64,000 nucleotides of DNA from Chromobotia macracanthus (Eukaryota; Chordata; Actinopteri; Cypriniformes; Botiidae). A model generated the notes under the pieces. That model was not told where the DNA came from, ran no database searches, and saw nothing but the letters and a program-made list of their open reading frames with translations. Position numbers and translations under genes: made by a program. Positions 51,517 to 63,880 of this stretch are shown here, in pieces; position 1 is the first letter of the stretch; every line of letters begins with the position of its first letter. The stretch spans positions 2,444,001 to 2,508,000 of the forward strand of contig JAZGTH010000067.1 in the NCBI GenBank assembly GCA_036877525.1. The letters are read 5' to 3'.

Positions 51517-51660
51517 GCTAACAGCTATAACCTAACCCACACTCTAACCCTAACAAATGTTTAAATAGCGTTCTTATAACCAAGCAATACCAAACCAACA
51601 TTTTGGATACTATTGGAAACATTAGAAAGACATTTTTGCAACCTAAAATTGTTAGCTGTG
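51517..51660 (-). mobile_element. Fold-back MITE family A, copy 7 (truncated, reverse)
   Basis: Has CACAGCTAACAGCTATAACC at the left and GCAACCTAAAATTGTTAGCTGTG (final part) at the right, with GTTCTTATAACCAAGCAATA inside, the inverse of the family interior. Confidence 0.6.
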
Positions 51661-52940
51661 CTCCCTCTCTCTCATTCTCACTCCATCTTTTGGAAACACT
51701 TCTCTCTCAATTTGTCTTCAAGATGGGAGGAATATTATGAGTGTCACACAAATTCCCCGTCAGTGCTGTGACACTGCTAAACTCTGACCGGGAATGCTCT
51801 CCTCTCTCATGTTCAGATGCTTTCCTCTCTCTTCCTCAAGGTTAACTAGTGTAAACCTAAGCATTGACAAAATTCACTGATAAACATTTTTGAAAGTTAC
51901 ATGGTTCATAGTTGTGACATAACTAAAGCCTGTTGTATCAGGACATTAATGAACATTAACATCACTCCGGCATGATTCAGTACAAGTTATTAGCGTATTT
52001 CTTTCATAGAAAAGACTAGGTTCTAGTGCTTTATCAGGGTCCAGCTGATGGCTTGTATCTGAGATCTGGAGAGATTGATGACATGCAGGGCAAAGTTCTG
52101 TCTACAGGGCAGACCACCATCATAAATCAGTGAGAAGTGGGTTACGCCAGGTCAGCTTTTCTTCACCTGCCATGAGATTTCACACATCTCTGTTTAACAG
52201 TCAGTTAACATTCAACCTCCACATTACAAACTGAAAAAAGGCTGTAAAGCTATGAAATGATATATTTCAACCTAATAATATTCGATATCTGTCAAAATTT
52301 CTGAATCTGCTCTCAAATAGCTTAAATGTATGATTTTTGTAATTTTTTAAAGGTACCATTATTTAATCAGAGTCGCAGTTGTTCCAAATATATTCAAACC
52401 ACATCCCACAGAAAAGAAAAAATCACAGAGGAGATCTCTTTAATATCTCAGTTGTTTCTCCTAGACAGCAATGAGATAAAAGCAAATGGAATCATTTGCT
52501 TAAGTCTCCTGTCTGAGATATTTCCCCTGAGAAAAAGATCCAGAAATCTCACATATCTCTCAACTGGAGTTTGAGAAGAGATCTTAACGTTGTCACAAAC
52601 TGAGCTCAGATCTGCCAAGTCTGCCTAACTTGCCGTTTTCTCACTTAATTGCCATACCGTACAAAAACATACATTTTGTAGAAGGAACTGCAAGCAGTCT
52701 TGTTTTCTCTTAATTGGACAGGCAGAAAGTCTTTTCTGGAAAGGTGAGGAATACTGCTGATCTCAGGGGTTTGTAAGGTTCACTGTATGGTTTTTCTGAT
52801 GCTGCTAGTTAAGCAACACAGGACTTCACACTCATTATATGTTAAAGGTGGAGGAACCCTGTGTTCATGTGATTCTCCAACATGCTCTTAATTAGCTGCA
52901 CTGATGCTTCTAAGGAATTCTGCATTTGTTACGACACCTC

Positions 52941-53090
52941 CCCAGCTAACAGTTTTAGGTTGTAAGAATGTTCCCGTAAAGTGTGCATTATGTAACAAAA
53001 ACATAGCACAAAATGTTTTTTTGAATGCTCTGGGAACTTTGAGAAAACATTGAGAGAACCTTTAGAGAACGTTAGCCAGTGCTCTTAAAA
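52941..53090 (+). mobile_element. Fold-back MITE family A, copy 8 (internally deleted)
   Basis: Starts CCCAGCTAACAGTTTTAGGT and jumps from GAATGCTCTGGGAACTTTGA to the terminal GAGAACGTTAGCCAGTGCTC. Confidence 0.75.
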
Positions 53091-53430
53091 TAGCAGCTCT
53101 TAAAATATTCAGCAGTGCTGTTCTGCATTAATGTGCATAATAATTAGAGCAACTCATCTGTTACTGAACTTTATAGATTTAGAAATCTTAATGAGGACTG
53201 TCTCTGTACCTACAGCTCTGAGAGAAAGAACTGAACCACAATCTCATGCATCACTGACCGTCCGCCCGGGCTCATTTTAATAGACACACTTTTCTACCGT
53301 CCCGTGCAAATGGCTTCTTTTCAGAGTTGAGCACTAACTAATGTGCTTTTTCCAGGCTGTATCGATGCACTGTGATAAATAAGTGGTGTGTGTTGAGGGT
53401 TTAAGACATCTCATAGACAGGTTATTATTG

Positions 53431-53689
53431 CCCAGCTAATGTTCTCTGAATGTTCTCTTAAAGTTCTTTCACAGTTATCCAGAACATTTGTGCAGTAACA
53501 TCAGTACAACTTTTTTAAGGTTATATATCATATATATCAAAAATTTTATTATGTTGTTAGTGGAACATTTTAAGAAGTTACAGAATTAAAAGAATGTTTG
53601 AACATTTCTAGAACTTTCAAAATAACATTTTTATTGTTTTTGTTAAAACATCAGGGAAACATTCTTACAACCTATAGTTGTTAGCTGGG
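53431..53689 (-). mobile_element. Fold-back MITE family A, copy 9 (full length, both ends intact)
   Basis: Starts CCCAGCTAATGTTCTCTGAA and ends ACAACCTATAGTTG then TTAGCTGGG. The interior is the inverse of copies 3 and 10. It is the best copy for defining the element's ends. Confidence 0.85.
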
Positions 53690-56600
53690 ATTTGTCTTTG
53701 TGTATAGCTGAAACTAGCACAGAGAGAACAGAGCAGTGACCTTTCAGAGTGAACTGCTCATTTATCTGTCATGTGTAAAGATTGTGCAGATGCTGAAGAT
53801 GTAAACGTTAGTGGTTTTCACTGACTGGGGCTGTTTACAGGTGGATTAGGTGCAGTTCAGTGGCCGCTAAGCGCGTATTTGCCTCCACCTCTGGTGTTGT
53901 TTTTCATTTATTGGTGGGTACAGAATACAAATTGCACAAAAGCTTCAGGATGTGTGCTTTTTAAAAATGGTTTTTCATGCACTCATTTTCCATATGGCAC
54001 CTGTATATGCATAGCCGTGCGCTTTACGCATTTTAGTTGCATGGTTGCATCTCGCTTTATATTCCCCATACATTGCCATTTGAAATTGCGTTCCTGAACG
54101 TTTCTCAGCAAAGTCTCAGCAAAAGTTTTCATACACTTTCTGTGTTTCATGGAAAACGAAAAATGATTTGAAAGACATGAAAACGAGTAGACAATGACAG
54201 CATTTTCCTTTTGAGGTTTTATCTTTGATGATATCATATTGAATCTGTTAGCAAGTTTGGGCATCTAAGGCTGAGTTTTTTTTCTACTGTTTAGTATAAC
54301 AAAAAGCGTTTCTGTTATCCAGTGGGTTTAATTTAGGCGTGTGGTAAATAGCTCGATGGGAAACGTGCGCTGATTAAAATCAAAGGCAAACAGTAATATA
54401 TTGAAAGTCATCGCAGCATGAATTTAATCATTGTATCGTCAGACGTTCTACAGATTTTATTTAATGCTTGAATAAAGCGCCGCTCCTTTAATCCAAGTCT
54501 TGTTAGGTGGTTCTTCTGGGGCAGGTACAGATCAGTTGTGTAACTTTTGGATTATCTCAGTTCACCCTGACTTCATAAGTTATGGTAAAGACTTTGTGTA
54601 CAGTGTGTGTGTGTGTGTAAATGTTTACTGAATAGCAGTTGTGAGTTTAGAGAGGTAGGAAACGGCCAATCATGTGTTCTTAAGGTTTTACATTCACACA
54701 ACTTGCCGATCAATAGATCTGGATTTTCATCAGATTGTACGATGATGTGTAATTTATCAACTGAACCGACCGTCCGGTTTCGATCTCCACAAACACAGTT
54801 TTCAGCACTGGAATATTACACTGTTCTGAGATATCGACTGTATTTTTGCAAATTGCCAAGAATCTGAAGTTTTTATTTATAGATTGGTTTGCTGGCTGGT
54901 GGAAGTTCAATATTTGTACCTGATGTCCATTGCAGAACCACAGTGTAACAAAAACCATCTGAAGAGAGAAATGTCTTTGATATAATTGTGTTCTATTTGT
55001 TCTTAAACTCACTTTTTGGAGGGTTTCATGAGGTTACAGGGTCATTGGCTGCAAATCAAGAAACTTGGTTGGAATACAACAAACTTTTCTCAGATGTCTA
55101 GAAAGAAAGTGCAGCAGTTTTTGCCTCGCTCGCTGTTCTCTCCACTATCTACTGTACAAGGCTGCAGAATTAGGGGGTGGGGAGGGGGAGGGCCTAGGTG
55201 GACCCGAAATATTAGCTGTAAAATTGACACTGACAAATCTCATACATTACAGCTTCATGGGAGGCAGCCATCGTCACAGGAAGTGGAGGAGGAGAAGGCA
55301 GAAAGCAATGCACTCTATAAAAGACCTAAATTGTCCTTTATTAACTGCCTGCTTTGGCAGTTAGCACCTCTAATACACACAGTGTAATCACAGAGGGTCA
55401 CATTTAAGAAAGCAACTTTTCTCAATTACGCCAATTCACTCCGTGTGTTTGATGTACCGTTGTGTCCTCTTATGATGGTTGCACAGGTAATTGGAACATA
55501 TCTGGAGCACACATACCCATGTTTATGAAAACAAGGAAACAATAATTCAAAGCAAATGAACAAAACTGTTTTATTTCTCTGTGGGTTTGGCTTCTGTTGT
55601 TCGTTTGTCTGTTCTTATTTTCTCCAGTCAGCCCGTTTGGGATTTCAAATCTTCTTACTGCTTTTTCTAATTGAGTCTTTGGTGTTTGATGTTTAAAGAG
55701 GATTTTAAAGCTCAAATTATTCTATTAATGAAATTAATGAAGAAAAATGGGCAGATTGCTAAACTGCAGGCTCATGTGATCGCACCCATTTCAGTATTCA
55801 TGGTTGTGCAAAATGTGATTTCGTTCAAGCCCATGACGTATATGAAAATCACAAGCGTTTTTATTGATTCTGAAGTTCTTAAAGGGGTTTTGACTCCTGA
55901 GGTCATGGACAGAGTCAAAAGGTTAAAGCTTACTGTACCATAATCAGCGGTACAGTAAGTTTTGAGCTGCATGGTATTTCATGTCTTTATGCTCCAGCAG
56001 AAACCCATTCGTAATGAAAGGATATATATTGCATTTCCTATTGATTCTGGAGTCCTTGCTTCAGGGTTTTAACCTCCAAGCATCCTCAGTGATGCTGCTT
56101 AAATATGCTTATAATTATCTGCTTATTGATTTGAATGCGGCTGCCGATGTTTTGATAGATACGGCACGTAGACTATATGAAACATAATTGATGCTCCACC
56201 TAATTATTGCCATTTCATAAGCAGCAGATGGATTAGGTGGATGCAGGATCTTGAATTTACACGATAAAATAAACCGTGTTAACGGCTGCTGCTCTCATCG
56301 CTGTGTGTTTATATGCCTGCAGCTCCGTCTGCTCAGCTGATGAGAAAAAGATGCGTGATTGTCCCATCTGATGAGAATTCACATAATTGCAGTTCAGATA
56401 TGTTCCTGTCCAGCCCCCATATTCATCTCCATTGCTAATTTGATTGAAAGCTTCTGTTTTCTTGTGATGTGCTCAATTACTGAGTGTGTGCTGGTGTTTC
56501 TCCTGTTTGGTGTGGTCTGACAAGCGATGTTACATTCCTGTTCTGAAATCTTTGTGGTAATGATGGATAACACGGCTTTCTCACGGAACATTGAAAAGAT

Positions 56601-56817
56601 AAAAGCTCTTGAAGGTTCATCAACAACATGCGCTGTTTAATATTCTTGAGAAATATAAAATGTTCTTAAAATATAGCTCATTATCACTCCTGGCATTTCC
56701 AGAGTTTCTCAGCTCTGTTTCACCCCCTTCTGAGGTTCAAACGCAGGATTTTTTTTGCCATGATAACTGTTTACAGGCACACTCCACTGTATTGAAGTTA
56801 ATTTAGTGTTACATTTT
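53690..56817. other. Gene-poor interval
   Basis: No recognised gene. It includes a perfect hairpin at 55,929-55,959. Homeodomain-site-rich stretches (CTATTAATGAAATTAATGA near 55,725; CCACCTAATTATTGCC near 56,196) could be regulatory. The 123- and 99-codon open frames at 55,016-55,387 overlap each other and have no known similarity. Confidence 0.5.
55929..55959. repeat. Perfect 11-bp hairpin, CTTACTGTACC / GGTACAGTAAG
   Basis: The arms at 55929-55939 and 55949-55959 are exact reverse complements around a 9-nt loop. Confidence 0.9.
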
Positions 56818-56821
56818 GTCA

Positions 56822-57119
56822 TTATAATTGTTGTAGGAACATTTCCCTAACGTTTCCATTAAGTAACAAAACATTAAAAATGTTGTTTTTAAGACGTTGT
56901 TTTAACATTATTGCTTGGTTATAAGAACGTTGCTTGAGCATTTGTGTAATCCTGTAACATTTGTAAATGTTCCATTAACTACTTAAGAATAACATTTTTG
57001 ATATAAAGATATATAACATTAAAAAATGTTCTACTCACGTTACTGCATTTTTGATAACTTTGAGGAAACTTGTAGAGAATGTTAGCCAATGTTTTGAGAA
57101 AGTTCCCTGTTAGCAGGGA
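56822..57119 (+). mobile_element. Fold-back MITE family A, copy 10
   Basis: Contains TTTCCATTAAGTAACAAAAC, TTGCTTGGTTATAAGAACGT, TTAACTACTTAAGAATAAC and ends GTTCCCTGTTAGCAGGGA. Confidence 0.8.
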
Positions 57120-57603
57120 TAGGATCTGTTTTTGGAGAATGAAGTTCTGATAGGACAGTAACTTGATATCCAGCTTTCATTTAAACACTGAACGACTGCA
57201 TATGCAGAGTGACTACTATAAAACTCGTCTGCCAGAGAGACGGACAGTGTGAAGCCTCTTAAAGAATTAATGACACAGATGATGACAGATGAAAGATATT
57301 TTAAAGAGGTTGTTAATGGTTTTAGGGTCAACAAATGACCAGAACTCTGAACTGAACAGAGCTTTAGATTCTGATGATAATAATAAGAGATATTACAGAC
57401 AATGGGACCCGTCTTTAAAGACACGTAATAATTTTTTATAACAGAATAGACAGAAGCCATATGTGTGTGTGTCAGGGTGTGAGAAGACAGTAGCTCAGTT
57501 AAAGAGTGCTGTGAATGTGGAGTCTGGCTGTAGACCAGCAGGCTGTGTGAGGTCTGATATGAGGAAATGACAGCCTGGAGTCTTGCTAAAAGTCTGGCAC
57601 TAG

Positions 57604-57628
57604 ATGAGAGAGAGAGAGAGAGAGAGAG
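57604..57628. repeat. (GA)n microsatellite
   Basis: About 12 GA units. Confidence 0.95.
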
Positions 57629-57749
57629 AAAACGTTCAGAGTGGAGTGTTCATTAGGAATCTCTTTGCTAAAATACCACATTCAAAAAACGAATTATAAT
57701 AGTACTGCTTATTATTCATATATGTACAGCATACGTAGCATTTCCTGCA

Positions 57750-58130
57750 AAATACAGTGCGGCCCAAAAGTCATCACATTGATGTTCTATTTAAAAACTT
57801 TTAAATGCACAAAATGTGCTTGTTTGATTAGGATTGTAAGCTGTAATCATATAGGCACTTTTGTGACACTGTCCATGTTAATTCCCTTATACAATGTCAG
57901 GTGTCCTTGCAATGAATCACTGAAGATGTTCTTTAAAACATTCTCAGATCACTCTGGGAACACACAGATGTTGCACAAACTTCATAGATATTCATAGAGT
58001 TATAAGTGCATGTGGGCCAGAATCTATGACATTGCTGTACACTTTTCACTTTTCACTTGTTGTTATACTAAAAATATGGTTAAAAATTTCCATGCAATAA
58101 TATGTAATAAAACTCTTAAATCAGCATTTA
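57750..58130. mobile_element. Possible Tc1/mariner-type remnant (weak)
   Basis: ATACAGTGCGGCCCAAAAGT at the left resembles the terminal repeat of fish Tc1-like transposons from memory. No transposase frame and no clear right end were found. Confidence 0.3.
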
Positions 58131-59746
58131 GAATGGGTTATGCATTAATCAGGCAGGGTGCATGTAGGGAAACGAGAATCCCCTGAGAAACAAAAAAAAT
58201 GGTTGTTAAATGATCTGGCCTCTTTTAGACAAATGGTCGTTCAGTCATCCAGGACGATGGACCCACAGGGGAATAAAGAAATGTGATGTCTATTATAACA
58301 GCAGGGGAATGCAGCGTCCACACTGTTACTGCCCACGTTAACACCCGCTCGCCCAGCTCTGGAGCCCTCTGTTGATGGATATACCCTCGACCCAGCCAGA
58401 GATTCTGCACATGCTGTGAAGCATCAGGAGGGCTCACATGGCTCTCCATCTCGGCGCACACAAGACAGTCTGTTCAGTCGATGCAGCAGCAGTTCCTGAC
58501 TGGTGACATAAAACACTGTCCCCAGGCAATACCTGAGACGGAATACATTAACAGTTTGTTATTGCCTGGATTGTAATATGGCAGATATCACAAACCTTCT
58601 GTAGCTCGCGCTGAATAAATTATGGTCTTTGTGTGTTTTGTCATCAGTCAGTTTCCTTGACATAACAACCTTTTTGCTTTGTCTTCTTGACAGTCTGGCA
58701 CTTCTGTGCTGTTGGTATTATTTATCAGCGCACCAGGGTTCTTGTAAATCATTTGTGCTGGTTATCAGATCGCTTTCTAAAAGAGGTTACTGAGCACTCA
58801 GATGAGCAGCTCAACAGTCTGATTGGTAATTACACAGTGGGCTGCGTTCAAATGCTTTTTAACAGGAAGGTCAAGAACTGTTGAGCCGTGTAAACTCCTT
58901 CTTAACTTCAAAAGCGTTGAAAATAGACTTGCTGAATAACTTAATATTTCTTCTGTGCACTTTGGATCTGTGGCGGCTGCTGCTTTTGAGGGATAGTGCA
59001 GATGTCAGTCAGCAAAGGTTTAAAGTGTGTATAATTTGTTATTCAGGTAAGAAGTGTGCATAAGTTGTTATTCAGGATTTTGCTACATGTATGTCACCCA
59101 AAGCACTGCTAAACATGAATTTACTTGGTAAGATGAATTGGAAAAAGCTCAGAATATCTGCAGTATTTTGAATGCTTATGTCAAGAGATTCTACATGAAG
59201 CTAAATGTTCACATTTGAACACACGTTTAGTGCTCAGAATCTTGACACACTTGCTGTGATGATGTCACGATGATGTAATAAGGATAGTAAGACCGATGCA
59301 ATTATTCCTAAACACCAGAAATAAGTTTAGACCGTTTTCCAAGCTTTGTGCCTACATCCCAAAGTTTTACATATTCTTTCAAATGACCCCAATGTTAGAA
59401 ATAAACAGTGTCTCTGTTTATTTCAGGCGGACTATAGCAGTTCTGTGTGGATTGTTGTGTCACGTTGTAATGCAGCCCTGCAGAGAGGCTGTTATTGTAG
59501 GCCGGGGCAGTTAAACAGTATTGAGGTTGACAGCTAACTCACAGCTCACAGAGATACATGTGATGCCTCTCACACCAGAAAAGGGTGTTTACGCAGTCTT
59601 AAAGGGACAGCAGCAAAAAAATAAAAACGATATAAAAGAAATGTGATCATTTTTAATGTACTTAAGTAAACAAATAAAAAATTAAATCATAAAAAATGTA
59701 TGATATGACCGCTTTAAGAATGTTCAAACAGAATGTACATGTAAAC

Positions 59747-59940
59747 AAAAGCTGCAATCCATCTTCTGCTTCTCTACCACCATCTCTGTTTTTTAAACGT
59801 GTTTGTAATGTGCATGACAAGTTTAAATTAAATAAAAAACTAGGCTACAAATGCTGCACCATCTACAGTACCCGGATTTGATATAGCAGCTGGATCTTTT
59901 ACAGATGGACAATTTAAATTATAAATCATTAATATTAACT
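59747..59940. mobile_element. TTAA MITE family B, eroded fragment
   Basis: AAAGCTGCAATCCATCTTCT, then CTACCACCATCTCTGTTT, as in the 49-kb copy, ending AATTATAAATCATTAATATT. The TTAA edge is lost. Confidence 0.5.
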
Positions 59941-60065
59941 TTTATTATTATTAACTATTATTAACATTATTAAAACTTGTGGCACAGGTTATAATCAGGA
60001 CTTAACCCAGCAGATGAGCTGAAGAGCTGTCTCTCTCTCTCCTGTCTCACCTCCTCCTTCTCCAG

Positions 60066-60158
60066 ACACCAGCGGTATGATAACAGTGGGCAGTCATCTC
60101 GATCAGTTCCCCAACACACGCTGTAACTGTAACCTCATCCACAAACTGTGGCTGGCAT
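60066..60158 (+). CDS. Orphan exon candidate (93 nt), gene not recognised
   Basis: A long pyrimidine tract with CTTCTCCAG ends at 60065 and a near-perfect donor (T then GTAAGTGAG) begins at 60159. Between them only one frame is free of stops: two bases, 30 codons and one base. The peptide starts TSGMITVGSHLDQFPNTRC and ends LIHKLWLA; it contains RCNCN. An ATG in this frame is at 60077. No family is recognised. It could be the second exon of a gene starting at the CpG-rich patch 14 kb upstream; that link is inference. Confidence 0.35.
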
Positions 60159-60159
60159 G

Positions 60160-63100
60160 TAAGTGAGTTTTCATACAGTCCTCCCACACAGAAATCTAGT
60201 CAGTTTTTCAGTGCAGTTATTAGATTGCTCATAACTTTACACTGCACATACAAGTTATTCAGATATTTGTGTTTAATAAGATTAGTTGGTTATGAATTTG
60301 CTCCGTTTTGTTTGTAAGGGGCACAATTTGAATGTTTTGGTGTATTTTTCTTTTGGTGGGATAAACAAGCTAACCGCCAGTTTGATTCAGCTGAGACTTA
60401 GAATGAACTTAGAACTCAGAATGTTAAATGTTCATTTTAAGGTGTTATATGTTATAGCCAATGAGCAAGAATTATTCCACTGATCCAATCTCACATCACT
60501 TGTGTGTTCTGAGGTCTTGCACAAACAAGGATCAGTATCTCTACGGCCCGGTCCCAGTCGGACCAGTGGTGTCACTGCATGGCTCATTGGGCACTGCTGG
60601 CACACACTCTCACACACACACAGACACACACACCTCAAACACACACACTCGCCCGTACATTTTTAAACCTGACTGTGGGTGATTGCAACAGTACTGGGTT
60701 GTGTCAAGGCTCCAGTCTCCACATAATTGAATTCTTCCGTGTTTCTGGGAATTGACCAAAGTGGTAAAAAAGAAGGTAAACAGACAGAGGTTGGTCTTTT
60801 GTGCACTCAACAAATTGAGACTTGAGGCTGTTTGCAATAAGCTAAGCAAAGATTTGTGGAAAGCACTTGTTTGGGACAGATGTGTCTGTGTTGGAGAAGT
60901 TTTGGCACGGGTTCCTTGGAGATATATAGAACAACTTCTTAATGTGTGACGCAGGGAGTCTACAGCATGTGTACACGACTGTAAACAGAGAAACATAAGT
61001 GAGGGGTAGATCTCTGGCTGTCTTCTTCAGACGGCACGCTGTAGAAACATGTTCCCACTTCCTCCCAACCATTGAGCCTCTGTGTTCCATTTGGCAACCG
61101 TTGCTTAGTGACAGTTTACCACAGGCCCCCTGCTATGTGTTTTTGTCTCTCCACTGAGGTGAACCTACAGATCTTCAGACTCGACAAGGGAAACTGAAAA
61201 AAGTAGTCTGCTGTAATTTATCTAAGGTTATTTTGTGATTCAGATATAATGCTCGGGAAGCAGCGGGGCATTAAATTGCTTTCCTCTGGGAGCGGGTCGC
61301 GTCGAGGGGTCGACAAAGCAAAGAGATTTCTCTCTATCACTTCTTTCTCTATTGCCTTTTTTCTAGTTCTCTTCCTCTCTGTCCTTCTGTCTCTTGCTCT
61401 CTTTCGCCACAGTCAGAAGCGAGAGACTGTTTCTTTGAGAATTCATTGCAATGGGAGCTATGCTGTAATTAGGAGTGATAATTGCAGGTGCAGTACAGCA
61501 GGTCGCAGGGGACACGTGAGCTCTCGAAGGTCATGATAAGGGGGGGGTCATCGCGGGGAAATGAGAAGCTCTTGAAATGAGACTTGTGGAGGAGTTACCA
61601 TCTGTGAGCCTGAGTAGAGAAATGATATAAATACAGGCAGCCAGTCGCATTCAGAAATATATACATGCAGGCCATCTTCTGGTTAAGAGGTAACAGAAAT
61701 ATGACTGAGCCTGTCTATCATGAAAATATACACTCACATTGCTAATTTACAGATACGAACAGAAGGAGAAACGAGATTCTTTCGTTTTAACAGTGTTAAG
61801 ATAAGGGCCACTCAATTTACAGCAGTAAAGCTATAATCAAACTGCTCTTTTAGTTAGTGACGATACAAGCTAATAACGTAATGTAGTTACACTGAAGCTA
61901 CTTAAGAAGGCGATATCTTTTTAATGGGTAATGTATTATTTAATTAAAAAGATATTTACAGCAACAAAAACAATGAGGGTTTTTCTAATGAATTTGCATC
62001 TCAGTTATAATGGCACATGGCATCAAACAGAGCCATGTAAACTAAATGCAAAAACACCAGATGTAGCTCACGGTTAGTTAAGTTAGTAGCAAGTAGTCAT
62101 TTTTAGTTTGATTACTAATTTTTTATTTCATTACATTTTTTGCTTAGTACTTGTTTAATAATTGCTCATGCCTTTGGTCCATACTAATAAACAAACTGTT
62201 TTTGTCAGACTTAATTAAATGGGGCAACTGTACACGCGATCAGACTATGATGTCACAGAAGCAGTTAACAATGCTAATTTACAACACCCCTGTAAGCACA
62301 GGCTCTTGTTAATTCAAGTTAGCCAATTAAATCTGCAACGTTTGTGCAGAAGCGATCGCAACCACCAACAGTGAGGAAATGAACAGAAAGAGAGAAAAAC
62401 TAAAAAACGAGAGAAAGAAGAAAGTCGGCTATAAGGGTCTCTCGACTGCGGTGGGTGCCCCTGGGGTTTTTAGGTTAAGCTGTGCCTACTTTCCTCTGCA
62501 TAGCCTGTGGTGTTTTCACAGTGCAGCTCTGTAGCATGTGTTCTTGCCTTCAGAGCTCTCCAGAACAGCCGCACAGAGTTCAGACTGTTTCACTATCAGA
62601 ATGTGTGCGGCTGGTATATTAGAAACGCAGTAGGAGAAAAGGGCATACAAGGTTTCTGTCTGCGTGCCGCAGAAACTCTGACAGAGTTTCTGTCTTTTAA
62701 AATGATACGATGAATTGCAGACAACTCTGTGTAACTGAAGACTTTATTTAGGTCGGGAGAACGATTGACTGTATTTTCAGACCGCGAGTGTAATGGAAAG
62801 TTTAATTGTCTTGGCATTAGGGTTAAAGCCAAACCATTAGAGTGTATCATATGTCAGCTTGTTAAAGAGCCCGTGTTCATCCGGCAGTGACCTTCAGCTG
62901 GGCTGAATGATGGCAGGCAGTTAACAGAGTTAACACTGCCGATGTGAAGAGTATCAGGTACTGTACACACTGCTATTCAGTACTGTAACAGAAGCAGAGA
63001 GAGAACTAATCTGTGATGGAAGTGGTCTGCAGGTGTGAAAGCTGTCCAGATATTTATATCTGACAGTGTGGAGTTAAAAAATGAGCCCCTAAAAATGCTT

Positions 63101-63720
63101 TCATATATATTTTTACATGCCAAAATGTATTACCAGCCTATTAATTTGAGTGACAGAAGTAAAAGTATACACGCCTTCAGAACATTTTACAATATTTGGT
63201 ATGGTCGGCTTTTGCCTTATGGACAGAAAGAAGAGGCATAAAAAGACTGTTTACGTTAAGACTTAAATGAGATTTTAAATCACAGATTTACAATGTGGTC
63301 TCAGACTTGTAGTCTCAACTGCATACAGAAATGAAGTGAATCGAGTGTTTTTGTGTTGAAATGCGTATAATCTAAAAACTATTTTTGTAATATAAATACC
63401 TGAGACAGCCCCCAGAGGTTAGTTTAGTTATCTCTGATAAGTTGATCGTTGATCTGAGATGAAGTTTGATTGATGGTTTAAACATTCTATCCCAATAGGA
63501 ATGTTCATTATATCTGGAACTTTTCATGTATTAGGTGACATCAGGTCATCATGTATTGACGTTGTGGTAAATGAAGATGAATCTGTAAGGCAGAAAGTTT
63601 CTCTGCTCTCTATAAATGAAACATTTCTTAATGATTTACTAATACCAGCAGCATGCCTTTATATCTGCACGGGAAAATAGTGAGGATTTTTCTTCCTCTG
63701 CGACTCAAATACCTAATGCT
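60160..63720. other. Non-coding interval
   Basis: No recognised gene. Short CA repeats are at 60,603-60,650 and a pyrimidine-rich stretch is at 61,326-61,410, which creates a low-complexity S/F/L open frame. Confidence 0.45.
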
Positions 63721-63880
63721 TACATTTATTTACAATTATGCATTTAGCTGACATGTTTATCCAAAATGTCTTACAGCGGATTGAAGATATGCAACTTATA
63801 ATTATGCATGTTCCCTGAGAGTCGAACCCATGACCTTCCAATTTCTAACACAATGCTCTACCAATTGAGCTACAGGAACA
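63721..63880 (-). mobile_element. tRNA-derived SINE, near full-length copy
   Basis: On plus it runs from ACAATTATGCATTTAGCTGA through GAGTCGAACCCATGACC (inverted B box) to CTCTACCAATTGAGCTACAG (inverted A box). It is the same family as the copies at 8.7 and 17.8 kb. Confidence 0.85.

Noticed and set aside
55016..55387. 123-codon open frame
   Set aside because: Two overlapping frames share the region, neither with known motifs; the glycine-rich part comes from a purine run.
33140..57119. CRISPR-like regularly repeated motif
   Set aside because: The repeated strings are dispersed MITE copies at irregular distances in a vertebrate genome, not a repeat-spacer array.
57110..57460. 116-codon minus-strand frame
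   Set aside because: It runs into the end of a family A MITE and has no known similarity.
58225..58461. 78-codon minus-strand frame, GC-richer
   Set aside because: Composition is slightly coding-like but there are no convincing splice sites or motifs; left uncalled.
61249..61536. 95-codon frame with a hydrophobic segment
   Set aside because: The membrane-like stretch comes from a simple pyrimidine-rich tract.
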